A stretch of DNA of 64,000 nt from MWDV01 sp002070715 (GCA_035411585.1 DAONTI010000016.1:34865-98864); one strand, 5' to 3'; positions 9,401-18,996 are shown, counted from the first letter of the stretch. Notes: generated by a model from the letters alone, not told the origin. Made by a program: numbers and translations.

Positions 9401-9670
9401 CTCCACGCACTGCCATTTGAGGCCGACATCCACGCCGTTGTAATAACTGCGCTGGCCCACGTCGCTGCTGTATTTGGAATAGACATTAACCCCGTTGCCG
9501 CCGAACCACTCGCTGCCGGCCAGCCAAACGGTCCCCGCCCAGCCCGGTTGAAAACTGAGCAGCAGGACCGCGCCCATCACGCCTGACCAAGCCAGCGGTT
9601 TGGTGAAACCACGACGGCTGATGGCGCCGCTGTTGCCGCTCCCTCGTTGAATAAACCCGTTCGACATCAA
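6416..9670 (-). CDS. Secreted CHAP-domain protein with Ig-like and autotransporter-type repeats
   Basis: A 1084-residue exported protein. After a positively charged N-terminus and a signal peptide (cleavage near GWAG, about 46) comes a CHAP domain (about 50-205) with the expected Cys88 (KWQCVE) and His148 (YGHVAVIDY). CHAP domains are cysteine amidases or endopeptidases of peptidoglycan. Two NBR1-like Ig domains follow (about 217-325 and 333-455; MIAENFPDGSVLSPGQTF and TATVVMHNTGNQTW). Next is a region of autotransporter-associated beta-strand repeats (about 470-800; LRKQGSGMLTLSQSNSFGGG), two bacterial Ig-like domains (about 806-905 and 908-1000; PTGTVTFYANGTPLG), and a 75-residue C-terminal module ending MFYRAAAV. 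There is no CTERM tail. It probably acts outside the cell as a wall-hydrolase-linked adhesive or matrix protein. Confidence 0.85.
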   Translation of the reverse strand: MMSNGFIQRGSGNSGAISRRGFTKPLAWSGVMGAVLLLSFQPGWAGTVWLAGSEWFGGNGVNVYSKYSSDVGQRSYYNGVDVGLKWQCVELPGRFWNKMGWYYGAIYRNAKDIYPSATELGLTRHANGSGYVPVPGDLVCWNVGTYGHVAVIDYVTPTKIGFVEQNHSSICKGTMTRSGVNGSRVERDDGYAYGLCQGFVHNPKNKGDSGGGTDAAQMIAENFPDGSVLSPGQTFTKTFTLKNSGTTTWIANGPNGYTLNHIGDVPASPHLGAAYQAIPTNSIPPGGTYIFSIPLRAPTTPGNYEADFRMSSSASVYFGPKIWAKITVTPSAPTNDAALVSVTAPATVTAGQVFSATVVMHNTGNQTWASSGAVPHRLGAQSPPDNTVWGFSRVALPSSPIPPGQSATFVFNATAPVVSGTYPFAWRMIQEDLGWFGEVAARYITVASSGNLRYWDVNGPAIGAGGPSPGGAWTGNFWSVNAHGTNATGGWVSGGDAVFSAGTDAIGFFKVTGIPNTSWKSVTVARGHVQLEGNTITNLGTTGPGGTTLITVANGAYLSMTNAPGIFLAGKGLTKRGGGGLNVGGNEHYQGPTYLESGVTTIVSDLPHKLPFGTGAADSPQATIHLLSGATLSAGVPIPQNGTVIYLTNHYRLSLEGGDLEVGSGGSKFIVSARLIGDGGLRKQGSGMLTLSQSNSFGGGTVVHAGTLVANANGALSTGDVRVQSGARLALNGACWHTLGALQLHGSAMVTNGGANTVGALSFDGGLTFKRAGTWGSTLSGAAYQDNQRFAGAGKLTVLNGPESFTSLDAPLPAIYGERVTLTARVDLVDGPLPAAGLPTGTVTFYANGTPLGSPVIVTNGIASFSTTVLSVGDHAITADYSGDSTFGGSSAAAVAQFVAPIPTLTELTASANPSAVGSNVTFTATVRTSPPGLGIPTGEVVFSANRTPFSTNRLVSGTASTSLASLPSGTNQMEVAYAGDENFDGSVGELAQVVGAEQPCSQTNVLLAITVNPDNTITLTFQGAPQATYYVLACTNLVQEMTRWEIQAGSTNVVTNPNGIWSFTVTNAGPQMFYRAAAVRACP

Positions 9671-9842
9671 CGGCTTTTAAGTAAATTCAGGGGCATGTGG
9701 ATGTCAACCGCCTCAGAAACCATGTTTGTGGCCAAGCAGATTGTGATCAGGTCAAAGCGCAGACGGGGATGACCACAACCGCACAGCCCTCCCTGATTTT
9801 GAAACGTTGGGCCGCCGCTTTTTCGTCGGGAACGATGTGCGA

Positions 9843-10958
9843 TTACAGACTGCCAGCCCACCAGCGGCTGACCAGTTCCCGGCCACCGAACATCCAGACG
9901 ACCGTCGCCATCGCGATGTACGGGCCGTACGGCATCCGGCTGGACCATTCCCGGCGGCCCAGCGCAATGGCCCCCACGCCAACCACGGCGCCGAGCATCG
10001 AACTGAGCATCAACGAAAAGATCACCGCCTGCCAACCGAGGAACGCGCCGATGGCCGCCATGAATTTCACGTCGCCCAGGCCCATCGCTTCGCGCGGCAA
10101 CACCAGTTCGCTGGCTTGCGCCTCCAAGTGCGGCACGGTTGCCGGATCAAATTCATCCTCGCCGATGTGCAGCTTTTCTGGGCTGAGCCGGACCATCACC
10201 TCCGGGTAGCCGCGGTCCACCAGTTCCACCGTGCGCGCTTTCAACCGGATCGTGTCCGATTGGCGATAGAACAATTCTTCGTACGGAATGGTTTGCTGCG
10301 GCAGGATCACGGCGGTTTCCGAAAAGATGACGCGCGTTTCCCCTTCGAGCTTCACCTTCTGTCGTCCGAATACCCATTTGCCGAGCCGCAAAATGCCATA
10401 GATCACCCCCGCCCCGACCGCGACGCCGATCAGGCTCTCGCGCATGCCGTTGGCGGGGCTTTTTTGTCCGTGCAACGCCGGCAGCAGAAACGATGCGACA
10501 AAGCCCACCGCCGCGCCGCCGAGGGTGATTTCGTCCGGAATGATGTAATGTTCGAAATCAATAAATGTCGCCACGATCAAACCGGCGATCAAGATGGCGT
10601 AAACCACCGCCTGCCAGGCGGAGAGCCTGCCGTAACACAACCATACCCCGGCAAACAAGGCCGCCGTCAGCAGCTCCACCCAAAAGTAACGCGCAGCGAT
10701 GGGCGCGGCACAATGGCGGCACCGACCGCGCAGATACAGCCAGGTCACCAGCGGAATGTTCAAATACCACGGGATGGCATACCGGCAGTGCGGACAATGA
10801 GACGGCGGGCTAATGAGACTTTGATCGAGCGGCATCCGGTGAATGCAGACATTCAGGAAACTGCCGACGATGCTGCCCCCCACGAAAAAGACCAGCGTCC
10901 AGAAATGAAACGGCACCGCCGCCCAGTTTTCCGAATTGAAGATCGGCTCAATGCCCAT
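9843..10958 (-). CDS. Prepilin peptidase / N-methyltransferase (PilD type) with a large insertion
   Basis: Inner-membrane aspartyl protease that removes the leader of type IV prepilins or type II secretion pseudopilins and methylates the new N-terminus. The family signature is complete: GSFLNVCIHR near the N-terminus, a zinc-type CPHC (55-58) plus CRHC (80-83) pair typical of the bifunctional form, the first catalytic Asp134 in TFIDFEHYIIPDEIT, and GLGDVKFMAAIGAFLGW carrying Asp296. About seven hydrophobic segments are visible. The oddity is roughly 90 hydrophilic residues (about 197-290) inserted just before GLGD, where the family normally has a short loop. Length is 371 against the usual 250-290. 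The start overlaps the end of aroE by 11 bases, so translation is probably coupled. Confidence 0.9.
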   Translation of the reverse strand: MGIEPIFNSENWAAVPFHFWTLVFFVGGSIVGSFLNVCIHRMPLDQSLISPPSHCPHCRYAIPWYLNIPLVTWLYLRGRCRHCAAPIAARYFWVELLTAALFAGVWLCYGRLSAWQAVVYAILIAGLIVATFIDFEHYIIPDEITLGGAAVGFVASFLLPALHGQKSPANGMRESLIGVAVGAGVIYGILRLGKWVFGRQKVKLEGETRVIFSETAVILPQQTIPYEELFYRQSDTIRLKARTVELVDRGYPEVMVRLSPEKLHIGEDEFDPATVPHLEAQASELVLPREAMGLGDVKFMAAIGAFLGWQAVIFSLMLSSMLGAVVGVGAIALGRREWSSRMPYGPYIAMATVVWMFGGRELVSRWWAGSL

Positions 10959-11991
10959 ACACGTGCTCCGTCAAGGCCCGGCGCATCACCGCCAGCGGGG
11001 CGGGTTGGCCCGTCCAAATTTCCAACGCGCGCGCCCCTTGATACAACAACATGCCCAGACCGTTGGCGGTCCGGCAGCCCGCCGCTCGCGCCGCCCGCAA
11101 CAAGGCCGTTTCCGCCGGCTGATAAATCATGTCATAGACCGCGCTTGCCTGTCCCAGATCAAAAGCGCCGGCGGCCACCGGCAGGGGATCATCTACCCGC
11201 AATCCCAGGGAAGTCGCGTTTAACAACAAATCCACCGTCCCACCGGGATACCCGAGTTCCACCCGGCAACCGGGGAAGCGCCGGCTCAATTCGTCGGCCA
11301 GTGCTTCCGCTTTCGCAGCGGTGCGGTTGACGAGAAACAATTTCGCGGCGCCTTCCTCCGCCAGTTTCAGAGCCGCCACCCGTCCCGCGCCTCCGGCGCC
11401 GAGCAGCAACACGGTTGCTCCGCGAAGAGTCACCTCGAGATCCTCCCGTAACGCGCGGGTGATGGCGTCGGCGTCGGTATTAAATCCCAGTGACCGCATC
11501 GGGCTCGCCGCGGGGGCGGACGGTGAGGCCGGTCCCCATTGGCCGGCGGCATCCTGCGTCTCAAACCGGATGGTATTGACCGCGCCCCAAACTTTGGCCG
11601 AGTCATCCATGGCGTCCACCAGTTCCGCCGCCAGGAGCTTGTGGGGCACGGTGAGGTTGAGACCGACGAAGCGCATGGCTTGCGCGCCGGCAATGGCTTC
11701 ACGCAACTTCGCGGGAGGCACTTCAAAGGCGAGATAACGCCAGTTGAGTCCCAACGCGGCGAGCGCCGCGTTTTGCATGGCCGGCGAGGCGGAATGCCGG
11801 ACGGGAAAGCCATAGACCGCGCAGTAGCGCGTGGAGGCGTCAATGGGCGTAGGCAATGCGTCCGGCACGCGGGCAAGGTAGCAATCCACCACCTGGTTCA
11901 AAGGCAAAATTCGCTTTCCGCCTGATCCTTTTGACGATCCCTGCTGCCTGCCGCGAGGCCGTCGCCCGACAAATCCATCAGCGAATCGCAT
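10948..11991 (-). CDS. aroE: Shikimate 5-dehydrogenase
   Basis: Reduces 3-dehydroshikimate to shikimate with NADPH in the cytoplasm (chorismate pathway). Visible hallmarks are YGFPVRHSASPAMQN (shikimate-binding Ser pair), LNLTVPHK with the catalytic Lys, LLLGAGGAGRVAAL (dinucleotide-binding loop), NRTAAKAEALADEL (NADP-selective NRT) and a C-terminal YQGARALEIWTGQ. The ATG at 11991 gives 347 residues, about 60 longer than most AroE proteins. The extra N-terminus is basic and low-complexity, so a GTG or TTG start between about 11900 and 11820 is likely. The end overlaps the prepilin peptidase start. Upstream, divergent trpB is also an aromatic-biosynthesis gene, so the two could share a control region. 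Confidence 0.9.
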   Translation of the reverse strand: MRFADGFVGRRPRGRQQGSSKGSGGKRILPLNQVVDCYLARVPDALPTPIDASTRYCAVYGFPVRHSASPAMQNAALAALGLNWRYLAFEVPPAKLREAIAGAQAMRFVGLNLTVPHKLLAAELVDAMDDSAKVWGAVNTIRFETQDAAGQWGPASPSAPAASPMRSLGFNTDADAITRALREDLEVTLRGATVLLLGAGGAGRVAALKLAEEGAAKLFLVNRTAAKAEALADELSRRFPGCRVELGYPGGTVDLLLNATSLGLRVDDPLPVAAGAFDLGQASAVYDMIYQPAETALLRAARAAGCRTANGLGMLLYQGARALEIWTGQPAPLAVMRRALTEHVYGH

Positions 11992-12143
11992 TGAAAGATT
12001 CCGGGGCGCGTGCTAGTTCGTTGCCGTGTTTCGATTAGAATCCAAGAATGACGGCCGCTCCATTTCCGCTCCCCTTGGGGGCGGAGGACAAATCGCCGCG
12101 AAGCACGGCGTGGGTCGCGGGGCCTGGAATAAAACCGTTGGGC

Positions 12144-13367
12144 ATGCGTAACTCGATTTTTTTGAATTTGAACCGGCAGCCCGATGCCCGGGGACACTTT
12201 GGCCGTTATGGCGGGCGTTACGTTCCCGAAACGTTGATGCATCCGTTGCAGGAGTTGGAGGCGGAATACTTCCGGGCGCAACAAGACCCGGAATTTCAGC
12301 AGGAACTGCAATACTACCTCCGCGAATTCTGCGGACGTCCCACACCGCTTTATTTCGCCGCGCGCCTGACCCGCGCGCTGGGCGGCGCCAAAATTTATCT
12401 GAAACGCGAGGACCTGCTCCACACGGGCGCGCACAAGATCAACAATTGCATCGGCCAGATCCTGCTCGCCCGGCGCATGGGTAAAACGCGCATCATTGCG
12501 GAAACCGGTGCCGGCCAGCACGGGGTGGCCACGGCGACCGTGGCGGCCATGTTCGGTTTGCGCTGCGTCATTTACATGGGCGCGGTGGACTGCGCCCGGC
12601 AGGCGCTCAATGTGGATCGCATGCAAATGCTGGGCGCGGAGGTTGTGCCGGTGACCGCGGGCCAGCAAACCTTGAAAGAAGCGGTGAACGAAGCCATGCG
12701 GGACTGGGTCACGAACATCCGGAACACCCATTACATCCTTGGCACGGCGTATGGGGCGCATCCCTATCCCGTGATGGTGCGGAATTTTCAGCGGATCATC
12801 GGCGAAGAGGCGCGCCAGCAGATTCTGGAGAAAGAAGCGCGGCTGCCGGACCTGCTCATCGCCTGCGTGGGCGGCGGGTCCAATGCCATCGGACTGTTCC
12901 ATCCCTTCCTCGCGGATAAATCCGTGAAACTGGTGGGCGTGGAGGCGGGCGGACGGGGGCTCCAACCGGAACAACATGCGGCGCGGTTTCACGGCGGTTC
13001 GCTCGGCGTTCTGCAAGGCACCTGCAGTTACGTGCTCCAAGACGCCGTCGGCCAAATCCAGCGGACGCACAGCGTCAGCGCCGGACTGGACTACGCCGCC
13101 GTCGGCCCGGAACATGCCTGGCTGCGCGACGCAGGCCGCGCCGAATACACCTACGCCACCGATGCCCAGGCGCTCGATGCCTTCCTGAAACTGGCGCGGC
13201 TGGAGGGCATCATTCCCGCGCTGGAAAGCGCCCACGCCATCGCGGAAGCCATTCAACGCGCGCCGCAGATGCCGAAGGACGCGCTCGTGATTGTGAATCT
13301 CTCCGGACGCGGCGACAAAGACGTGGCGCAAGCGGCGGAACACCTGCGTTTGGCAAAGCCGGATTGA
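12144..13367 (+). CDS. trpB: Tryptophan synthase beta chain
   Basis: Pyridoxal-phosphate enzyme that joins indole and serine to make tryptophan, working in a complex with TrpA. The 407-residue reading from ATG 12144 matches the family length. It begins with HFGRYGGRYVPETLM and contains the PLP lysine Lys98 in LLHTGAHKINN, plus the phosphate-binding loop CVGGGSNAIGLF. The frame is open back to 12048, but those extra residues do not match the family, hence the start chosen here. No trpA, trpF or trpC lies nearby, so the gene is detached from a classic trp operon. It is divergent from aroE with about 150 bases between them. Confidence 0.95.
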   Translation: MRNSIFLNLNRQPDARGHFGRYGGRYVPETLMHPLQELEAEYFRAQQDPEFQQELQYYLREFCGRPTPLYFAARLTRALGGAKIYLKREDLLHTGAHKINNCIGQILLARRMGKTRIIAETGAGQHGVATATVAAMFGLRCVIYMGAVDCARQALNVDRMQMLGAEVVPVTAGQQTLKEAVNEAMRDWVTNIRNTHYILGTAYGAHPYPVMVRNFQRIIGEEARQQILEKEARLPDLLIACVGGGSNAIGLFHPFLADKSVKLVGVEAGGRGLQPEQHAARFHGGSLGVLQGTCSYVLQDAVGQIQRTHSVSAGLDYAAVGPEHAWLRDAGRAEYTYATDAQALDAFLKLARLEGIIPALESAHAIAEAIQRAPQMPKDALVIVNLSGRGDKDVAQAAEHLRLAKPD

Positions 13368-13503
13368 ACCGCGGCGCCGGCGGCAATACCCAGCGAACAA
13401 ACCACGTCGCGCCATCCTGGCGGCAAACGCCAACCGGGCAATCCCGCGACAGGCGGATTGATCAAGCCCGCTGGCGGTCGAAGGAAAGGGACGGTCTTGG
13501 GGC

Positions 13504-14250
13504 TTACTTGCCCTTGAGCATGGCCAGCCCGTAATCGTGGTTCATCTTGGCGATGAAACTCAGGCTGATTTCCTTCGGACAAACGGCCTCGCAGGCGCCG
13601 GTGACCGTGCAGGCGCCGAATCCTTCCTCGTCCATCTGTTTCACCATGGCCAGCACCCGGCGCTCCTTTTCCGGCTGGCCTTGCGGCAGTAGATTCAGGT
13701 GCGAGACTTTTGCCGCCACAAACAGGGAAGCGCTGGCATTTTTGCACACCGCCACACAGGCGCCGCAACCGATGCATTGCGCGGCGTCCATGGCGGCCTC
13801 GGCCTTGTCTTTCGGGACGAGCACCGCGTTGGCGTCGGGCGCCGCGCCGGTGCGCACGGAGATGAAGCCTCCGGCCTGTTGAATCCGCTCGAAGGCGCTC
13901 CGGTCCACCACCAAATCTTTGATGAGGGGAAACCCTTTGGCCCGGAAAGGTTCGACGACTATTTCATCGCCGTCCTTGAAGCTGCGCATGTAGGTCTGGC
14001 ACGTCGCCACCGCCCGATGCGGGCCGTGCGGCTTGCCGTTGATGACGAGCGAGCACGTGCCGCAGATGCCTTCCCGGCAATCGTGATCGAACGCAATCGG
14101 CGTCTCGCCTCGGAGGGTGAGGGCCTCATTCACCACGTCCATCATCTCGAGGAACGACATGTTGGGATTCAGATCCGGCGTTTCATAGATCTGGAATCCC
14201 CCGGGCGTGCCGGCGTTCTTCTGGCGCCAAACTTTAAGCTTCACTTTCAT
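13504..14250 (-). CDS. sdhB: Succinate dehydrogenase / fumarate reductase iron-sulfur subunit
   Basis: Electron-transfer subunit of complex II, 248 residues. It carries the [2Fe-2S] ligands (Cys58, Cys63, Cys66, Cys84 in DCREGICGTC and VATC), then a [4Fe-4S] motif CIGCGACVAVCK and a third cluster motif with CTVTGACEAVCPKE. It passes electrons from the SdhA flavin to the cytochrome b subunit. It is the last gene of sdhCAB and starts about 35 bases after the sdhA stop. The layout with a single membrane subunit resembles the Bacteroidota/epsilonproteobacterial (type B) enzymes. No clear terminator follows the stop. Confidence 0.95.
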   Translation of the reverse strand: MKVKLKVWRQKNAGTPGGFQIYETPDLNPNMSFLEMMDVVNEALTLRGETPIAFDHDCREGICGTCSLVINGKPHGPHRAVATCQTYMRSFKDGDEIVVEPFRAKGFPLIKDLVVDRSAFERIQQAGGFISVRTGAAPDANAVLVPKDKAEAAMDAAQCIGCGACVAVCKNASASLFVAAKVSHLNLLPQGQPEKERRVLAMVKQMDEEGFGACTVTGACEAVCPKEISLSFIAKMNHDYGLAMLKGK

Positions 14251-14283
14251 GCGGCGGTGGAATCGTAATGCGTCAATCGGAAA

Positions 14284-16242
<1,959 letters not shown>

Positions 16243-16243
16243 G

Positions 16244-17020
16244 TTACTTCACCAGGTCCTTTCCGGCGGCCGCCACGGCTGCGGCCGGGGGCGCGGCATT
16301 GATGACTTCCTGCAAATAAGCCTTGCCATGTCCAAACACAAAAACCGAGGTCGGAATGGCGGCGTAACCGAGAAAAAGCACCAGCGCGATTCCCTTGGCG
16401 GCTTTGGTGATGAGCGGCGCGTAGGCGGGGTTGCGCAAGCCGAGGGATTGAAACATCGCCTGGATGCCGTGGCTCAGGTGGAAACACAACAGGCCGACAC
16501 CCACCAGATAAAACAAGGACACCGGCACCACGCTGAACCCGGCCACCATCATGGCGTAACAATCCGGATACCCCGTGACCGGGTCTTTGAGCTGCCGGAT
16601 GAGGATGGCGGTGCCGTTGATGTCTTCCAGGCGCACCGTGAAATGCAGCAGGTGATAAATCAGAAAAGCGGCCACGCCCAAGCCGCTGATCAACATGGTG
16701 CGCGAGGCCAGGCTGGCGGCATACGGGGCGTAGCCGCTGCCATAGCGTTCGGGCCGGGCGGCGCGGTTTTCCAGGGTTAACGAAATCGCCGCCCAGATGT
16801 GCAACCCGATCGTGGTGAGCATAAACAAGCGGATGCCCCAGAGCACCTCCCCCAGGGATTGGAGGAAATGGGCGTAACGGTTGATCGCCGCAGGCGGCAG
16901 GAAAATCTGCAAATTGCCGATCAGATGCCCCACCACAAACAGGCCGAGCACCGCCCCGCTGCCGGCCATGATGTATTTCCGGCCGAGCGTTGACGTGAAC
17001 AGATTTGATAACAGCTTCAT
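16244..17020 (-). CDS. sdhC: Succinate dehydrogenase cytochrome b subunit
   Basis: Membrane anchor of complex II, 258 residues with five hydrophobic helices. Histidines placed for two b hemes can be seen (His32 in VVGHLIGN, His51, His74 in IGLHIWAA, and the YHLLHF and HLSHGIQAMF segments). It passes electrons to menaquinone in this type of enzyme. The ATG at 17020 begins MKLLSNLFTSTLGRKYIM, the usual start for the family; the open frame runs back to 17248 but that stretch is unrelated. It is the first gene of sdhCAB, one base before sdhA, and a plausible promoter lies at 17071-17100 with the 40-base repeat just upstream of it. Confidence 0.92.
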   Translation of the reverse strand: MKLLSNLFTSTLGRKYIMAGSGAVLGLFVVGHLIGNLQIFLPPAAINRYAHFLQSLGEVLWGIRLFMLTTIGLHIWAAISLTLENRAARPERYGSGYAPYAASLASRTMLISGLGVAAFLIYHLLHFTVRLEDINGTAILIRQLKDPVTGYPDCYAMMVAGFSVVPVSLFYLVGVGLLCFHLSHGIQAMFQSLGLRNPAYAPLITKAAKGIALVLFLGYAAIPTSVFVFGHGKAYLQEVINAAPPAAAVAAAGKDLVK

Positions 17021-17070
17021 CAAAACGCAGTGCCGCACCGGACGGTTGAGACCAGTGCGGAACGGGGCGC

Positions 17071-17100
17071 AAACTACGCGAGAAACAGAGGCCAAGTCAA
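17071..17100 (-). promoter_or_regulatory. Candidate sigma70 promoter for sdhCAB
   Basis: Read on the minus strand, TTGACT (17095-17100) is followed after 18 bases by TAGTTT (17071-17076). The -35 matches at five of six positions and the -10 at three. It would give a leader of about 45 bases before sdhC. The repeated element at 17120-17159 ends 19 bases upstream of the -35. Confidence 0.4.
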
Positions 17101-17119
17101 AGCCTTTTACCTTGGCGCG

Positions 17120-17159
17120 TGGGAAAGACCGGGGACATCGTGACCCCCCCGGTGGTGAA
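17120..17159 (-). repeat. Dispersed 40-bp element, copy 1
   Basis: One of three near-identical intergenic copies. The plus strand reads TGGGAAAGACCGGGGACATC followed by GTGACCCCCCCGGTGGTGAA. It contains an imperfect hairpin GGGG-A-CA-TCG-TG-A-CCCC. It lies 100 bases upstream of the sdhC start codon. The other copies are at 18997-19039 and 61371-61413. Confidence 0.75.
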
Positions 17160-17249
17160 CATTGGCGCGCGGGACGCAGGGCGCTGCTGCATGCGGTCAG
17201 GAAGCCATCGCATAAATAGCCACTGCCGTTAATAACCGGTAACACCAAT

Positions 17250-17275
17250 CCGCAGATGACGTAGATTGCCCGGAT
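17250..17275. repeat. Degenerate intergenic element (CCGCAGATGACG type)
   Basis: CCGCAGATGACGTAGATTGC with its flanks resembles the element at 26078-26103 at about 18 of 26 positions by eye. Short patterned intergenic stretches of this kind are common in many bacterial genomes. Function is unknown. Confidence 0.35.
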
Positions 17276-17327
17276 TTTTCCGATTCCCCATCAGCGAGAA
17301 TCGGCGGAAGCTGCGGGCCAAAGCCCG

Positions 17328-18032
17328 TTATGAGAGGGCTCCCCGCCTTCGGAAGCGTCCGCCCAGAAGCAAAACCCCGCCCATCAAGAGACGGCAAATG
17401 GCCGGTTCGGGAATCGGGATGATCGTCGGCGTGCCCACGTAAATCCCGCCGCCGGCCACCACCAACGCCGCGTCCAGCATTTCAATCACCCCCTGATGGT
17501 TCACAAACTCCCCCCAGCCAAATACCGGATCGTTGTAGATTCCCGGGGGCGCGCCATTGGTGTGGCCCGTGTAAAATCCCAGGAAGAACGGCACCTCCGG
17601 ATCAAATCCGTAGTAATTCCCGAAGTCCAACTCCGGGTAAGCGCCCGTCTGGATCGCAGACAAACTGAGGGGATCATTCGGTGATACAAAAAACACGCGG
17701 ATTCCCTCGTCCCGAGTCGCCGGAGCGAAAGAGAATATCATGTAGTAAGGACTCCCGGGCGTCATGAGCTGGGGACGCAGAATGAATCCCGTGTAATCGC
17801 CAGGGGTGGGACTCCGCATGACGTGGACGACGGCGCTGAGGCCCGCCGTTGAATAGGTGACGCCGTCGGGGAGGAGGTAGCCTTGGGCCGGGGCCAAGGC
17901 GGGGGCGGCGAGCGCGGCCGCCAGAACCAGTGGCGCCAAAAGGTTGCGCTGCTGGAATAGGCGAATAACCCGGCCGCGGCGGACAGCGGCTCGCCGCAGT
18001 GTCTTGTACGATTTTATATTTTTTTGAACCAC
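17328..18032 (-). CDS. PEP-CTERM anchored exported protein, unknown function
   Basis: A 234-residue exported protein with an N-terminal signal segment (LLAPLVLAAALAAPALAPAQG) and a classic C-terminal PEP-CTERM tail: IPEPAICRLLMGG, a hydrophobic stretch, then GRFRRRG. Such tails are recognised by exosortase and processed at the cell surface, often in exopolysaccharide-producing bacteria. The body (about 50-205) is rich in Gly, Pro and aromatic residues and I recognise no domain. The start is uncertain. The longest frame uses GTG at 18032 and overlaps the mrr stop by 19 bases; a later GTG would remove the overlap. No exosortase gene is in the window. Confidence 0.8.
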   Translation of the reverse strand: MVQKNIKSYKTLRRAAVRRGRVIRLFQQRNLLAPLVLAAALAAPALAPAQGYLLPDGVTYSTAGLSAVVHVMRSPTPGDYTGFILRPQLMTPGSPYYMIFSFAPATRDEGIRVFFVSPNDPLSLSAIQTGAYPELDFGNYYGFDPEVPFFLGFYTGHTNGAPPGIYNDPVFGWGEFVNHQGVIEMLDAALVVAGGGIYVGTPTIIPIPEPAICRLLMGGVLLLGGRFRRRGALS

Positions 18033-18862
18033 TCGTGATTAACCGAGATTTCTTCAACCGTTTTTACACGCACCTCAATGCCCAAGCGCAAATCCTTTAA
18101 CATGATGACCAGTTCATCGCCATCAATCATGTCCAACGGAGGGGCTCCATCCCGCTGTGCTTCCAATCGAGCATCGCGGGTAAAGGTGCCGGTGGTGATG
18201 AACAGTCCCTTGTCGGCCCGACCAACCATTGCTCCGCGGAAATCTCGAATAGCGCTTGCCGATATACTGTCACGATAGCGCTTACACTGAAAAATCACAT
18301 GAAACGAAAGAATACCACCAAGCTTCACAACGCCTTTGCCGTCAATGCCGCCATCACCAGAACGACCGGTCACCTCAACTTGGATAAATCCAGATTCGCG
18401 AAGTAATCTCTGGCAGAGGCGCTCAAAAGCTTCCGGGGCCATTTGTTTGAGGGCTTCCAGAGCTTCGTCTTGCCAGCGAAGTTCCCTGACCATTTCCGGC
18501 GTTTCCTGCCCCGCTTCTGCTTCAGCGGCCTCCTCTCTGGCAACACGATCTTCCTGCTGAACAGCACGAGTGACCTCTGCTGGAATTACTTGCTCGGTTG
18601 CGATGCCTCGATCGGAAAGCGCCCAGACCCCCCGATCCGAGTTCTCCAGCAGGCCATATCTCTTCAAATATGTTCGGGCCCAAGCCAAGTTGTAACTGAA
18701 CTTGGTGCGATTCCCCCTGTGGATTTGATTGATGTCTTCTTCCGAAAGGTTGAGGATACGGGATACTGATTCCTCCAACTCGGGGATTGATGCTGAACCA
18801 CCCAACTCCCGCAATGCCTGCAGTAAGGGGTTAAAGAGTTCGTCGAATTTTGGTGCGGCCAT
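18014..18862 (-). CDS. mrr: Mrr-like restriction endonuclease (type IV-like)
   Basis: A 282-residue protein with an N-terminal winged-helix domain (about 1-95, as in Mrr_N), a charged linker (about 100-130) and a C-terminal PD-(D/E)xK nuclease domain. Visible catalytic features are FERLCQRLLRESGF, then GRSGDGGIDGKG with Asp174 and FQCKRY with Gln192 and Lys194, the usual Mrr arrangement. Mrr proteins cleave modified foreign DNA. No methyltransferase or specificity subunit is nearby, which fits a stand-alone type IV enzyme or a DNA-repair relative. The ATG at 18862 follows an AT-rich leader, and a TTGACA -35 candidate lies at 18973-18978. It may be co-transcribed with the PEP-CTERM gene, which it overlaps. 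Confidence 0.88.
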   Translation of the reverse strand: MAAPKFDELFNPLLQALRELGGSASIPELEESVSRILNLSEEDINQIHRGNRTKFSYNLAWARTYLKRYGLLENSDRGVWALSDRGIATEQVIPAEVTRAVQQEDRVAREEAAEAEAGQETPEMVRELRWQDEALEALKQMAPEAFERLCQRLLRESGFIQVEVTGRSGDGGIDGKGVVKLGGILSFHVIFQCKRYRDSISASAIRDFRGAMVGRADKGLFITTGTFTRDARLEAQRDGAPPLDMIDGDELVIMLKDLRLGIEVRVKTVEEISVNHEWFKKI

Positions 18863-18949
18863 ATTGCATTATTTCGTTTGTCGAACAGTAGTATTCGGGA
18901 ATGTCGGGCGGGGATAGCCCGCCAAGTGAAACGACCTTGTCATGGCGGC

Positions 18950-18978
18950 ATATTTTCAAGCAGCGCGCCGGGTGTCAA
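18950..18978 (-). promoter_or_regulatory. Candidate promoter for mrr
   Basis: On the minus strand a perfect TTGACA (18973-18978) is followed after 17 bases by AAATAT (18950-18955), a weak -10. The second copy of the 40-base element starts 18 bases upstream of the -35. The leader to the mrr ATG would be about 80 bases. Confidence 0.35.
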
Positions 18979-18996
18979 TCGAGAAGCCAAGAGGTT

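Larger units (their letters stand above)
17021..17327. other. Intergenic region upstream of sdhC
   Basis: These 307 bases separate sdhC from the stop of the PEP-CTERM gene. They hold the sdhCAB promoter candidate, one copy of the 40-base element (17120-17159), a degenerate intergenic element at 17250-17275, and a small hairpin GCGGGC-CAAA-GCCCGT (17313-17328) that overlaps the PEP-CTERM stop. The hairpin lacks a T tract. I see no gene. Confidence 0.55.
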
